64,000 bases of DNA from Cephalotus follicularis. Lineage: Eukaryota > Streptophyta > Magnoliopsida > Oxalidales > Cephalotaceae. Location of the stretch: positions 658,793-722,792 of the forward strand of contig BDDD01000125.1 in the NCBI GenBank assembly GCA_001972305.1, read 5' to 3'. The notes beneath the pieces are model-generated. The model saw nothing but the letters and a program-made list of their open reading frames with translations, ran no database searches and was not told where the DNA came from. Position 1 is the stretch's first letter. Each line of letters begins with the position of its first letter. This document shows, one piece after another, positions 42,592 through 53,860 of this stretch. Both the position numbers and the translations under genes were made by a program.

Positions 42592-43870
42592 TGATAGTCC
42601 GCAAAAGCAACCAAGAGGGGGGTGAATTGATTATGCGGAAAATAACCACTTTTTTTTTTTAAACTTAACAAATGTAAACAAATATTTAATCAAGTTATTT
42701 TAAACAAATATAAGCAACAAAATAACTTGCAAATAATTAAAAGATTAAGGGATAGAAAGTTGCAAACAAGTTTTTATAGTGATTCAGCAAACCGTGCCTA
42801 CGTCCACTATCCCAAGCCGTACTTGAGGTTCCCCTAGAATGTAATCCCCCAATCACAAACAGTAACTCTGGATTTTTACAAGCTAAATCCAAACTTGAAT
42901 TTTTGCGAGCAAAATTCTAACTCGGATTTTGAAGCTAAATCCTAACTTTGAGTAAGGTACTAATGACCTTGGGTATACAACAAGAATATGAAGTGTTTAT
43001 TGTTTATATGTAACCTCTATAAAGGCTGATATAACAGTTTTAAGTATCAAAAATAAAGACTTGAAGATAGCTCAAGAACTCTTTGAAAAATATGAAGACT
43101 AGAATGTGTTTCTTTATTATTTGGCTTGCTCTTTCTTGCTTGATTATTTCTTCATGGATTAAGCCTCTTTTTATAGCCTTCAGAAGATTGTTACCGTTGC
43201 TAGAGTCCAGGAATCGTCAGAGAGCCGTTTGGATAAAGTATGGAAAGGATCACACCATTTCAGCACCTTCAAATTTTACAGATTTTGAGTTTAGCTGTCA
43301 TTGGCGTTAACGTGTACGCATGGCGTTGACGTCTATCCCCTTATGCGTTGACTCATGTGGTTCTTTGCATTAACTCTTCAAGTTTTTCTTCAGATTTACT
43401 TCTATTCACGTTGACGCGCATCCATAGCATTGACACGAATATCATTTGTGTTGACTCCATAACATCTTCACGTTAACATCCAAACTCACAGTCTAAAATG
43501 TGCACCATTTACGTTGACGTCTTGATATGACGTTGACATCTATAGACAAGGTGTTGACTCCACTTGTTTTCTGCGTTGACGTCCAAGTCACTGACGTTGA
43601 CGAAAAGCATAAATTTCCCAGCACGTTGATGAGAATAGAGATGGCGTTGACGAGAATCATCTTGTAAACCCATATCAGGTACTTAAAACTAGCACGTTGA
43701 CGCCTATAACATAATCGTTGACGCCAATAGTCCTGATTTGCAAGTTTAAGCTTTCTTACAATACAAGTAAGCTTAGTTAAAGATTCCTTCACATCAAACA
43801 CCCAGATCATGTGTTTTGTAATCATCAAAACAAAGGATTAAAAAAGGATTGTAACATATAAATGTCAACA
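42592..43870 (-). repeat. 3' LTR of the SIRE-type copia
   Basis: 1279 bp; on the minus strand TGTTGACATTTATATG to GGACTATCA. A minus-strand TATA box (CTATAAAAAG) lies near 43170. It contains the CGTTGACG word array (43305-43735). The inner flank on the minus strand, AAAAAATGGGAGAT, is the polypurine tract. Confidence 0.9.
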
Positions 43871-44370
43871 ATCTCCCATTTTTTGATGATGACAAAACAT
43901 TCACAATAAGAAGGTATAAAACATATAATAAGTTAACTTGACAAAACATTCACAATAGGAAGGTATAAAACATATAATAAGTTAACTTGTGCAAGAAGTA
44001 ACTCATAAGTAACTCATAAAGGTCAAACTATGCATACATACATTATCACAAATACTAACTCAAATACCAACTCCCCCTTAATATGAGGATATCACAATTT
44101 AAATTTAAAAAATAATGCATATCAAAAGATACATATCACATAAACAATTTAACATACTCTCCCCCTTAATAAGCAATCTCATCCCTTTTCGAAATCATCA
44201 AAAGGGAACCATAAATTAAATTCTCCCCGTAAAATAATAACACAAATGCATATGTAACTATTCTATTTCACATAAACTTAGTTCTCTCCTAAGATGTGAG
44301 AATGTACTTTCATCAAGTGGTTTGGTGAAAATATCAGCAATCTGTTCTTGTGTGGGAATGTATGTGAGAG
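43871..44370 (-). other. Internal 3' region of the SIRE-type copia, with duplications
   Basis: A block of about 46 bp (GACAAAACATTCACAATA followed by 'gaaggtataaaacatataat') is repeated in tandem at about 43890-43990. 44280-44370 is an almost exact copy of 44932-45018, the end of RNase H. No env-like ORF. Confidence 0.75.
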
Positions 44371-44642
44371 NNNNNNNNNNNNNNNNNNNNNNNNNNNNNN
44401 NNNNNNNNNNNNNNNNNNNNNNNNNNNNNNNNNNNNNNNNNNNNNNNNNNNNNNNNNNNNNNNNNNNNNNNNNNNNNNNNNNNNNNNNNNNNNNNNNNNN
44501 NNNNNNNNNNNNNNNNNNNNNNNNNNNNNNNNNNNNNNNNNNNNNNNNNNNNNNNNNNNNNNNNNNNNNNNNNNNNNNNNNNNNNNNNNNNNNNNNNNNN
44601 NNNNNNNNNNNNNNNNNNNNNNNNNNNNNNNNNNNNNNNNNN
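44371..44642. other. Assembly gap
   Basis: 272 N bases within the SIRE-type copia. The left edge cuts a duplicated segment. Confidence 1.
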
Positions 44643-44913
44643 AACTTTTTTTTACCAAAGATTCAAACATATTCATATTCTCATAAATTATTATAAGCAT
44701 ACCAAATTAAACTTTTCTTCCTTCTAACATATAAGTAAAACATATATAACCTCGTTTATAAGTCTCCCCCTTTAAAATATCTTAATAAACACATGTAAAT
44801 TCTCCCACATGCACATAAAACATGTGCAAGATATCATAAAGAACATATTAATATATATAGACCACTCCCCCTTTTTGGAAATCATTAAAAAGAATCATAT
44901 GAAACTATTCTAT

Positions 44914-45186
44914 TTAACATAAACCTAGTTCTCTCCTAAGATGTGAGAATGTACTTTCATCAAGTGGTTTGGTGAAAATATCAGCAATCTGTTCTTGTGT
45001 GGGAATGTATGTGAGAGCGACATCTTCTTTTTCTATGTGATCTCTAATAAAATGATGTCTAATGTCTATATGCTTTGTTCTAGAATGATGAACATAATTC
45101 TTAGACAAACAAATGCTACTAGTGTTATCACATTTAATAGGAATTTTACAAAAGCTATAACCATAGTCCACTAGTTGTTGTTTCAT
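44914..45186 (-). pseudogene. RNase H of the SIRE-type copia
   Basis: KCDNTSSICLSKNYVHHSR and TKHIDIRHHFIRDHIEK, then the polyprotein end QIADIFTKPLDESTF with LRRELGLC. The upstream part with the first Asp and Glu is degenerate (45190-45300). Confidence 0.8.
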
Positions 45187-45404
45187 CCAAAGTGCTTGGG
45201 CACAACAACTTCTGACCGTAATGTAATCAGCCTCAATAGTGGAAAGTGCAACAGAGTTATATTTTTTACTAAATCATGACACTAACATGCTACCTAAGAA
45301 TTGACAAGAGCCTTTTGTGCTCTTTCTATCAACCTTGTACACACTGAAGACGGCATCAGAATAGGTATGCAATTCAAAATTAGAATCCCTAGGATACCAT
45401 AAGC

Positions 45405-46738
45405 CTAGTGTAGGTGTATATGCAAGATCTTTAAAGATGCGTTTACAGTAAATAAATGTGACTCTTTAGGATCAGACTGAAAACGAGCACACAGACACAC
45501 AACAAACAATATGTCAGGTCTACTTGCAGTAAGATACAATAAAGAACCTATCATACTTCTATAAAGATTTTGATCAACAGATTTACCTTTCTCATCTTTA
45601 TCAAGCTTTGTCGAAGTACTCATCGGTGTCTTGCTTTTTTTTGCATTCTCCAATCCAAAGCGTTTGAGTAGATCCCTCACATATTTGGATTGACTGATGA
45701 AGATTCCGTCTTTAAGTTGTCTAATTTGAAGTCCAAGAAAGAAACAGAGTTCTCCCATCATACTCATTTCGAACTCATCTTGCATCAACTTAGCAAAATT
45801 CTTAAACATCGATTCGTTAGTAGAAAAAAACACAATGTCATCCACATAAATTTGAACAATTAAAATATCATCATTATTTTTCTTTGTAAACAAAGTAATA
45901 TCAACGAAACCACGTTTAAAATCATTTAAAATCAAAAACTTGCTCAATCTTTCATACCAAGCTTGTGGAGCTTGTTTTAAACCGTACAAAGCTTTTTACA
46001 ATTAAAAAACATGATCAGATAAAAATGATCAATAAAACCAAGGGGTTGTTCAACAAAAACTTCTTCTTTTATAAATCCATTTAAAAATGCACTTTTAACA
46101 TCCATTTGATACAAAGTAAAATTTTTATGAGATGCAAAAGCAAGTAACATGCGAATGGATTCAAGTCTAGCTACGAGAGCATATGTTTCATCAAAATCTA
46201 TCCATTCTTCTTAGGAATAGACCTTAGTAACAAGTCTAGTCTTGTTCCTACCTTGATCATCACTTTTATTTCTAAAAACCCATTTTGTTCCAATAACAGA
46301 ATGATCATCAAGTCTAGCTACAAGTTCCCATACATTGTTATGTTTAAACTGATTTAGCTCTTCTTGAATATCTATAATCCAGAATTCATCAATTTAGGCC
46401 TCATTTATATTTTTAGGCTCGATTTATGAAAGAAAAGCTAAATAGTTACACGTATTGTATGAGGACCTCGTAGTTACACCTCCAGAAGGGTTACCTATGA
46501 TATCATCAATAGGATGGTCTCTAACAAGATTTCTATTTCTAACATGGGGAATATCTAAAGGTTGTGAAGATGTTCCAACTACATCATCTAAATATTGACT
46601 ATCACTCAAAGAAAAATCATTAGCTTTTTCTTGAAGTAAATCAACATCATCATCATCAATATGATTAGAAATAAAAACATTCGATTCATCAAATATAACA
46701 TGCACAGATTCTTCAACAACTAATCTTTTCTTATTCAA
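45405..46738 (-). pseudogene. Reverse transcriptase of the SIRE-type copia
   Basis: 46424-46738 is the integrase-RT linker (RLVVEESVHVIFDESN, then an acidic stretch). The degenerate fingers follow, then a clean 194-codon frame (45405-45989) with MYGLKQAPQAWYERLSKFL, the active site VQIYVDDIVFFSTNE, FEMSMMGELCFFLGLQI and RSMIGSLLYLTASRPDI. The YVDD box is intact. Confidence 0.85.
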
Positions 46739-46749
46739 AATTGTATAAG

Positions 46750-47977
46750 CCTTACTAGAGTTGGAGTATCCAAGAAAAATACATTCATCGGCTTTTGCGT
46801 CGAACTTACCGAGGTTGTCCTTGCCGTTGTTATATACGAAACACTTGCATCCGAATGCTCAGAAGTAACTAATTTTAGGCTTTCTCTGCCTCCATAATTC
46901 ATATGAAGTCTTTTTGAGAATCGGCCTTATTGTTATTCGATTCAACACATAACATGCAGTGTTTACGGCCTCAGCCCAAAAGTATTTTGGTAAACCATTT
47001 TCACATAACATACTTCTAGCCATTTCTTGTAAAGTATGATTTTTTCTTTCTACAACTCCATTTTGTTGAGGAGTTATAGGAGTTGAAAAATTATGACTAA
47101 AACCATTTTCATTACAAACATTTTCAAAATCAACATTTTCAAATTCTCTACCATGATCACTTCTAATAATTTTAATGGTAGAGTTCTTTTAATTTTGAAC
47201 CTTCTTAAAAAAATGTTAAACTCTTTAAATGCATCACTTTTATTTGTCAAAAATAAAGTCCAAGTAAATCTTGAAAAATCATCTACAATTACTAAAGCAA
47301 ATTATTTTCCACCAAGGCTTCTAGTTCTAGATGGTCCAAACAAGTCCATATGTAATAGTTCTAATTGCATAGTTGTGGAAATAACATTTTTACTTTTAAA
47401 AGATGATCTAGTTTGCTTCCCCATTTGACAAGCATCACAAATTTTATCTTTTTCAAAAAAAAATTTGAGAAGGCCTTTAACAAGATCAAATTTCAAAATT
47501 TTGGAGATAGTATTCATACTAGCATGTCCTAATCTCTTATGCCATAGCCAACTATTATCATTGTTCATAGAAACAAGACATTTAACATTTTGAAAAACAA
47601 GATCTTTTATATTAACAACATAAACATTGTCTTGCATATATCCAATGAACTTGATTGAATTATCTAAAACATTTACTACAATGCACTGTGTCTTTTCGAA
47701 TGTAACTCTATAACCTTTATCACACAATTGAGTTATGCTAAGAAGGTTATGTTTGAGTCCATTAACAAATAAGACATTGTCAATAGAGGTTGAGGAATTT
47801 TTACCTATGGTGCCAACTACTTCAATCTTCCCTTTTGCATTGTCTCCGAAAGTTACAAGTCCTCCGTCTTTTAGCTTTAATGAATTGATTCTTGTTACCC
47901 GTCATATGTTTGGAGTAGCCACTATCCATGTACCATTGATTGGTTTTGGCATTCAAGTGCTCCTACAAGGATCAAAA
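46750..47977 (-). pseudogene. Protease and integrase of the SIRE-type copia
   Basis: The protease motif WYMDSGYSKHMTG lies at about 47940-47900. The pre-integrase block NDNSWLWHKRLGHASM is within 47302-47727, followed by the CDACQMGKQTRSSF zinc region and the first catalytic Asp in HMDLFGPSRTRS. Past 47302 the core is split among frames; the minus strand around 47150-47180 still shows the SDHGREFEN-type block. Several stops. Confidence 0.75.
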
Positions 47978-48343
47978 TCATGGTGAAGCTTTTGGTACCC
48001 AAACAACCTTGGGTCCTTTTAGGTTAGTTGTAAAAGATCCTTTCGAAACCCAAATCCTTTTAACATTAACATTATAACTTTTATGCCAACATGTATATGA
48101 AGTATGTCCATACTTGCCACAAAAATTACAAGAGATAACATGCTTTCTATGCCAACATTTACTAGAAACGTGTCCAACTTTACCACAATAATTAAAAGAA
48201 ACAATATTATTAGTTTTCTTTGTAACAACATCATTATCTTTCTTTCTATCAACCAAATTATTAAAATGAACAATCTTGTTCATTTCATCAAAACCTTGGC
48301 CAGCCCTATCAAAGACACATCTTTGAACACCTAAATGCCTCTC
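47978..48343 (-). pseudogene. gag C-terminus with two zinc knuckles, SIRE-type copia
   Basis: FNYCGKVGHVSSKCW and CNFCGKYGHTSYTCW are CCHC knuckles (the first has Phe for its first Cys), followed by the SIRE-like tail KGPKVVWVPK. The open frame begins inside the LTR A run, so its apparent N-terminus is LTR sequence and the true start is gone. Confidence 0.85.
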
Positions 48344-48349
48344 AAAAAA

Positions 48350-49579
48350 AAACTTAACAAATGTAAACAAATATTTAATCAAGTTACTTTACACAAATAT
48401 AAGCAATAAAATAACTTGTAAATAATTAAAAGATTAAGGGATAGAAAGTTACAAACAAGTTTTTATAGTGCTTCGAAAAATCGTGCCTACGTCCACTCTC
48501 CCAAGCCGCACTTGAGATTCCACTAGAATGTAATCCCCCGATCACAAACAGTAACTTTGGATTTTTACAAGTTAAATCCAAACTTGAATTTTTGAGAGCT
48601 AAATTCTAACTCGGATTTTGAAGCTAAATCCTAACTTTGAGTAAGGTACTAATGACCTTGGGTATACAACAAGAATGTGAAGTGTTTGTTGTTTATATGT
48701 AACATCTACAAAGGCTGATTTAACAGTTTTAAGTATAAAAAAGAAAGACTTGAAGATAGCTCAAGAACTCTTTGAAAAATATGAAAACTAGAATGATGTT
48801 CTTTGTTATTTGGCTTGCTCTTTCTTGCTTGATTATTTCATCATGGATTAAGCCTCTTTTTATAGCCTTCAGAAGATTATTACCATTGCTAGAGTCCAGG
48901 AATCGTCAGAGAGCCGCTTGGATCAAGTATGGAAAGGATCACACCATTTCAGTACCTTCAAATTATGCAGATTTTGAGTTTAGCTGTCATTGGCGTTGAC
49001 GTGTATGCATGGCGTTGACGTCTATCCCCTTATACGTTGACTCCTGTGGTTCTTTACGTTAACTCTTCAAGCTTTTCTTCAGCTTTACTTCTATTCATGT
49101 TGATGCGCATCCATAGCGTTGAAGCGAATATCATTTGCATTGACTCCATAACGTCTTCACGTTAACGTCCAAACTCACTGTCCGAAATATGCAACATTTG
49201 CGTTGACGTCTCGATATGACGTTGACGTATATAGACAAGGAGTTGACTCCACTTGTTTTCTACATTGACGTACAAGTCATTGACATTGACATCTTCCTCA
49301 AGGCGTTGACGAAAAGCATAAATTTCTCAGCACGTTGACGAGAATAGAGATGGCGTTGACGAGAATTATCTTGTAAACCCAGATCAGGTACTTAAACCCA
49401 GCACGTTGACGCCTATAACATAATCATTGATGCCAATAGTTCTAATATCTAAATTTAAGCTTTCTTACAATACAAGTAAGCTTAGTTAAAGATTCATTCA
49501 TATCAAACACCCAGATAAGGTGTTTTGTAATCATCAAAACAAAGGATTAAACAAGGATTGTAACTTATAAATGTCAACA
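48350..49579 (-). repeat. 5' LTR of the SIRE-type copia, 3' end deleted
   Basis: Matches the other LTR from TGTTGACA (49579) to the A run at 48344-48352, but lacks the final stretch ending GGACTATCA. The gag end starts directly after the A run. By eye about one base in ten differs between the LTRs over 42700-42870 and its counterpart, mostly C/T and G/A changes. Confidence 0.9.
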
Positions 49580-50418
49580 GGCATGAACGGCTAGGCCACC
49601 CAGGTGTGACAATGATGCATAGAATCATTGAAAATTCACATGGTCATCCACTTAAGAACAAGAAAATGCTATTGAATAATGAGAACCATTGTGTTGCTTG
49701 TTCACAAGGAAAACTCATTATAAAACCATCTATAACAAAAGTGGTTGTAGAATCTCCAAAATTCTTAGAGAGAATTCAAGGAGATATTTGTGGACCGATT
49801 AATCCACAATCTGGACCATTTCGGTATTTCATGGTCTTAATAGATGCATCGACAAGATTGTCGCATATATGCTTGCTTTCAACTCGTAATGTTGCATTTA
49901 TGAGACTATTAGCTCAAATAAATAAATTACGAGCACAATTTCCAGATCATCCTATAAAATCTATTCGGCTAGATAATGCTGCTGAATTTTTTTCCAAAGC
50001 ATTTAATGAATATTGTATGGCAATAGGAATTGCCATTGAGCATCATGTTCCTTACGTACACACCCAAAATGTGTTAGCCGAATCTCTTATCATAAGACTT
50101 TAATTGATTGCTCGTCCTTTATTGATGAGGTCAAAGTTACCCATTTCAACTTGGGGACATGCGATATTGCATGTTGCGGCTCTTATACGTATAAGACCAA
50201 CTGCATATCATAAATATTCTCCATTGCAACTTGTTCTTGTTCAAGAACCAAACATATCCCACTTAAGAGTGTTTGGATGTGCAGTATATGTCCCTATTTC
50301 ACCTCCTCGGCGGAGTAAGATGGGACCACAACGCAGACTTGGTGTTTATATGGGATTTGATTCTCCATCAATTATAAGGTATCTTGAACCGTTAACATGT
50401 GACATGTTTATTGCATGA
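49580..50418 (+). pseudogene. Integrase of the copia element
   Basis: Continues the split motif as ERLGHPGVTMMHR, then NNENHCVACSQGK. The catalytic triad is in GDICGPINPQSG (Asp), IRLDNAAEFFSKAF (Asp) and NVLAESLIIRL (Glu), all retained. A stop after IIRL (50103) precedes the C-terminal region with HLRVFGCAVYVPI and MGFDSPSIIRYLEP. Apart from the stop this is the best preserved integrase in the window. Confidence 0.85.
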
Positions 50419-50823
50419 TATGCAGACTGTCATTTTGATGAATTGGTTTTTCCAGTGTTAGTGGAAGACAAGATTTTATTGAAAAATGAAAATGAAAATT
50501 CATGGAAAGCATTAAGAGTACATAATTTTGATCCACGTACAAATGAATGTGAACTACAAGTTCAAATGATCATTACTTTGTAAAATATTGCTAATCAAAT
50601 GCAAGACGCATTTAATGATGCTTAAAAAGTGGTAAAATCTTATATACTAGCTGCAAATGCTCCAACAAGAATTGATACTAGTGAAAACTCAATCGATATA
50701 TTAAAGTCTAAACCACAGTTGAAACATGGTAGACCAATTAGTGCTAAAAATATTGTGCCATGAAAACGAAAGGCAAATAAGGGTGGTGTACAAAACCCTG
50801 AAATAGCATTAACACAAGATAAT

Positions 50824-51990
50824 GTGTTATTTCCAGAACCCACATTGACTCCAGAGAAAGTACAAAGCCCTGAAGAGGCTGTGGGATTTCAAAATCAAGA
50901 AGTCTTGATTAATTATGCACATAATGAACAAATATGGAATCGAGATGAGATTATAGTTAACGACAAGTTTGCCTATGTTGTTGCAATGGATATTGCAAAT
51001 CCTGTTATGGATTATGAATCACAAATTATTGAACAATGTCAACAAAGAAATGATTGGCCAAAATGGAAAGATGCAATACAAGCAGAGTTGCAATCTGTGT
51101 CCAAAAGAGAAGTATTTGGACCAATAATTCAAACACCAAATGGTGTAACCCCTGTTGGATTCAGATGGATATTTGTTCGAAAACGAAATGAGAAAAGTGA
51201 AATTGTGAGATAACAAGAAAGGCTTGTAGCTCAAGGGTTCTCACAGAGACTAGGTATTGATTACCAGAAAACAAATTCTCCAATTATAGATGGAATCACT
51301 TTTCGATTCCTAATTAGTATGGCTGCTTCGAACGGACTTGAAACTCGTCTTATGGACGTAGTAACAACATACTTATATGGATCACTTGATAGTGACATAT
51401 ATATGGGAATTCCTGATGGATTTAAAGTTCCTGAATCGAACAAATCTCACCACATGTATTCAATTAAGCTAAAAAATTCATTGTATGGATTGAAACAATC
51501 TGGTCGAATGTGGTACAATCGACTAAGTGAATATTTAATCAAACAAGGGTATACAAATGATCAAATATGTCCATGTATTTTTATTAAAAAATATAACGAT
51601 AGATTTGCTATTATTGCAGTATATGTGGATGACTTAAATCTTATAGGTACTTCTAAAGAACTTACAAACATTGCGACCTATTTAAAAGGTGAGTTTGAAA
51701 TGAAAAACCTTGGAAAAACAAAATTATGTCTTGGTATACAGGTGGGGCACATATCATCTGGATCTTCATCCATCAATCAACATACACTAAAAAGGTTCTT
51801 AGTCGATTCAACATGGACAAAGTTTATCCTCTAAGCACTCCAATGGTCGTCCGATCTCTTGATGTCAAGAAGGATCCATTTCGTCCTCAAGAAGAAAGAG
51901 AAGAAATTCTCAAACCTGAAGTCCCTTATCTTAGTGCAATTGGAGCTCTATTGAATCTTGCAAATTGAACAAAACCTGATATTGAATTTT
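50824..51990 (+). pseudogene. Reverse transcriptase of the copia element, 3' truncated
   Basis: NDWPKWKDAIQAELQSVSKR and FRWIFVRKRNEKSEIVR open the RT. After a stop come LVAQGFSQRLGIDYQKTNSP, YLYGSLDSDIYMGIPDGFK, LYGLKQSGRMWYNRLSEYL, the active site AVYVDDLNLIG and KLCLGIQ. A frameshift near 51730 follows, then RPQEEREEILKPEVPYLSAIG. The frame ends at 'RRHWNEI' (about 52045), just before RNase H. Confidence 0.85.
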
Positions 51991-52164
51991 TCGTTAATTT
52001 TCTAGCAAGATATAGCTCTACACAAACAAGAAGGCACTGGAATGAGATTACTCTCCCTTAACGCCTGCGAGCATGCCCGGGGACAAACACCCGGGGATGC
52101 CACCAGACCTCAGCCTAGGGTCAACCAACTCGAGCTGCGAAGTCAACCTAAGGTTTAACTAACC

Positions 52165-52385
52165 ATGAAAAAAGCCTCCCCCAGGGGAGCACAAAAAGAC
52201 CCCCCAGGGGGCATACCAAAAGACCCCCTAGGGGGCACACCAAAAGACCCCCCAGGGGGCATTCCAAAAAGACTCCTCCAGGGGAGCACTCAACAAAGCC
52301 TCCTCCAGGGGAGCACGGAAAGACCCCCCAGGGGGGCAGTTCTAGAAAGACTTCAAATGAAGTAATAAGACTCCCCAGGGAGCAC
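52165..52385 (+). repeat. Array of about 30-bp palindromic units, second Tat copy
   Basis: About eight units around cores such as CCCCCCAGGGGGG, CCCCCTAGGGGG and CTCCTCCAGGGGAG, each followed by 'gcacaccaaaaaga'-like spacers. Both strands remain open through the array because of its unit structure; I do not consider either frame a gene. Confidence 0.85.
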
Positions 52386-52387
52386 AC

Positions 52388-52712
52388 TCTGGTCAGTAAC
52401 ACCATAGGAACTTATTCGACCAGACCTGAAATCTTGTCTTGAGAGGCGAATCCATGGGAACTTACAACGATCAAGTTCGTTGGACTGAGCACTTTAATAC
52501 AAGTGTCCCTACGAGGACTACAAGCTCAGACGACCTAGTTCACAACATGATGAACCAGACGATATCCTGCTCGGCAAACCCATAGGAACTTTCCCGAGCA
52601 GACCAAAAACTTAGTCTACGAACACAACAGAACTCGTAAAGACTAAGTTTCTTTGCCTAAGAGCCTTTGAAATAAGGTGTCCTAAGGGGACTACAAAGCT
52701 TAGGTGATTTGT
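52388..52712 (+). other. Series of stem-loops, second Tat copy
   Basis: Stems: TCTGGTC/GACCAGA (52388, 52418), CTTGA/TCAAG (52438, 52471), CTGAGC/GCTCAG (52485, 52524) enclosing CACTT/AAGTG, CTGCTCGG/CCGAGCAG (52567, 52594), ACTTAGTCT/AGACTAAGT (52609, 52640) and CCTAAG/CTTAGG (52656 to about 52702). The order and loops match 36173-36490, with stems changed on both sides. Confidence 0.7.
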
Positions 52713-53860
52713 CCTAAGGGAATGGCGAATGCCCAGGAAGAGCTCAAACACAGCGTACAACTCGAACAGAGCCCAGGGTAAAAAAAAATGGTATTTCATG
52801 AGTACTTGATGACATTTCAAAGCAAAGAAATAAAGCATACACAAGTGAGGTGCAAAGGTACTCCTTTTTCATTGATCAATATGAAATTTACATCGCTGAG
52901 AAGAAAGAAAAATACAAAAGGCAAGCAAAAATCTACTCTAAGTTCTCATCCCCGAAAGGAACGTCATACACGACTGGAGGAGGAGGAGGATCCAGAGGAG
53001 TTGGATAAGTAGGCAAGGGTAGATAACATTCAGCCAAGCTCCCCAAAGGAGCATCCTTGACCACGAGCACAAGTGAGGGTTCCACTGTCGAGGGATCCAT
53101 GGGAGGGTTCTCAGTGAGAATTGTGGAGAGGGGTTCCGCACCCCCAGGAACCACCCAGGAACATGACAACATCACGCCCCTCAGGAATCCACTCCGGGTC
53201 CCAGGCTGGGTCCTGACCCTCGTCAGTAGCTTGGAAGGCCCTCTCCTCGACTTCATCAACCCCATCAGGAATGAAATCATAATCATTCACCTGAGGCCTA
53301 CAGATGATAGACTCCAGGGGGAGCTCAGGGTGAAACTCCACCATGTTTTGACAGGAGTAAAACCCCCGATGAAAAAGGACTAAGGACATCTTGAAGACCT
53401 CTTTGGTGAAATCTTTTGAGGATCGGAAGTTGTCCACAGCCCTGGCCATGGCTTCTTCAAACCCCGTGGAAGCCCAAAAATTGTCCACGGCCCTGACCAT
53501 GGCGTCTTGGTACTCAGAGGAAGCCTTGAAGTCAAGAATGGCCCTCTCCATGCCAGCTTTGGTCCGGACCCCCTCAAGGTCTTTGTACTCCACAAGCCTC
53601 TCGCCGTAGGCCTTCACCTTTTCCTCAAGCAGGGCGATCCTCTCAACCGTAGCCATCCTTATCCTCCACTCCCTCTCCAGGTCTTCGAGGGCTCTGTCCT
53701 TCTCAGCAGTGAGGCCCTCCTGGGCACTAATCACATCCTCGAGTTGGGCATTTAGCATATTCTCCCTCCTCTTATACTCGGCATTCTCAGCCCCAATCTA
53801 CTCGAACAGGGACCTCTCCTGGTCAGTCCTCTCCATCGCAAGCTGGGCATCATTCATTAG

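Larger units (their letters stand above)
42592..49579 (-). mobile_element. SIRE-type Ty1/copia element nested in another copia, internally deleted
   Basis: Flanked by a perfect GGCAT duplication (42587-42591 and 49580-49584). LTRs at 42592-43870 and 48350-49579 enclose, on the minus strand, a gag end with two zinc knuckles, protease, integrase, RT and RNase H. RT and RNase H motifs (MYGLKQAPQAWYERLSKFL, SRPDILFVVCLCARFQS) are those of the SIRE/Maximus lineage. Most of gag, the primer site and the last 65 bp or so of the 5' LTR are deleted. No env-like ORF is visible. Confidence 0.9.
40006..52052 (+). mobile_element. Ty1/copia element, 3' end lost, carrying a nested SIRE-type copia
   Basis: LTR at 40006-40226, gag from 40956, protease to 42591, then after the nested element the integrase and RT (49580-51990). 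The reading frame breaks off in the RT/RNase H linker at about 52050, where Tat sequence begins. RNase H and the 3' LTR are missing. Short LTRs, the GTTATCAGCACGA primer site and the DSATTH protease motif mark a copia family distinct from the Tork and SIRE copies here; I do not name its lineage. Confidence 0.85.

Noticed and set aside
44278..44700. Frames consisting mostly of unknown residues
   Set aside because: They span the N gap.
43871..44913. env-like ORF expected in some SIRE elements
   Set aside because: No open frame or membrane segment is visible; the region is short, duplicated and gapped.
52148..52405. Open frames on both strands over the CCCCCCAGGGGGG array (Gly/Pro/Leu repeats)
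   Set aside because: Produced by the tandem unit structure; the equivalent array in the first Tat copy does not encode the same peptide.
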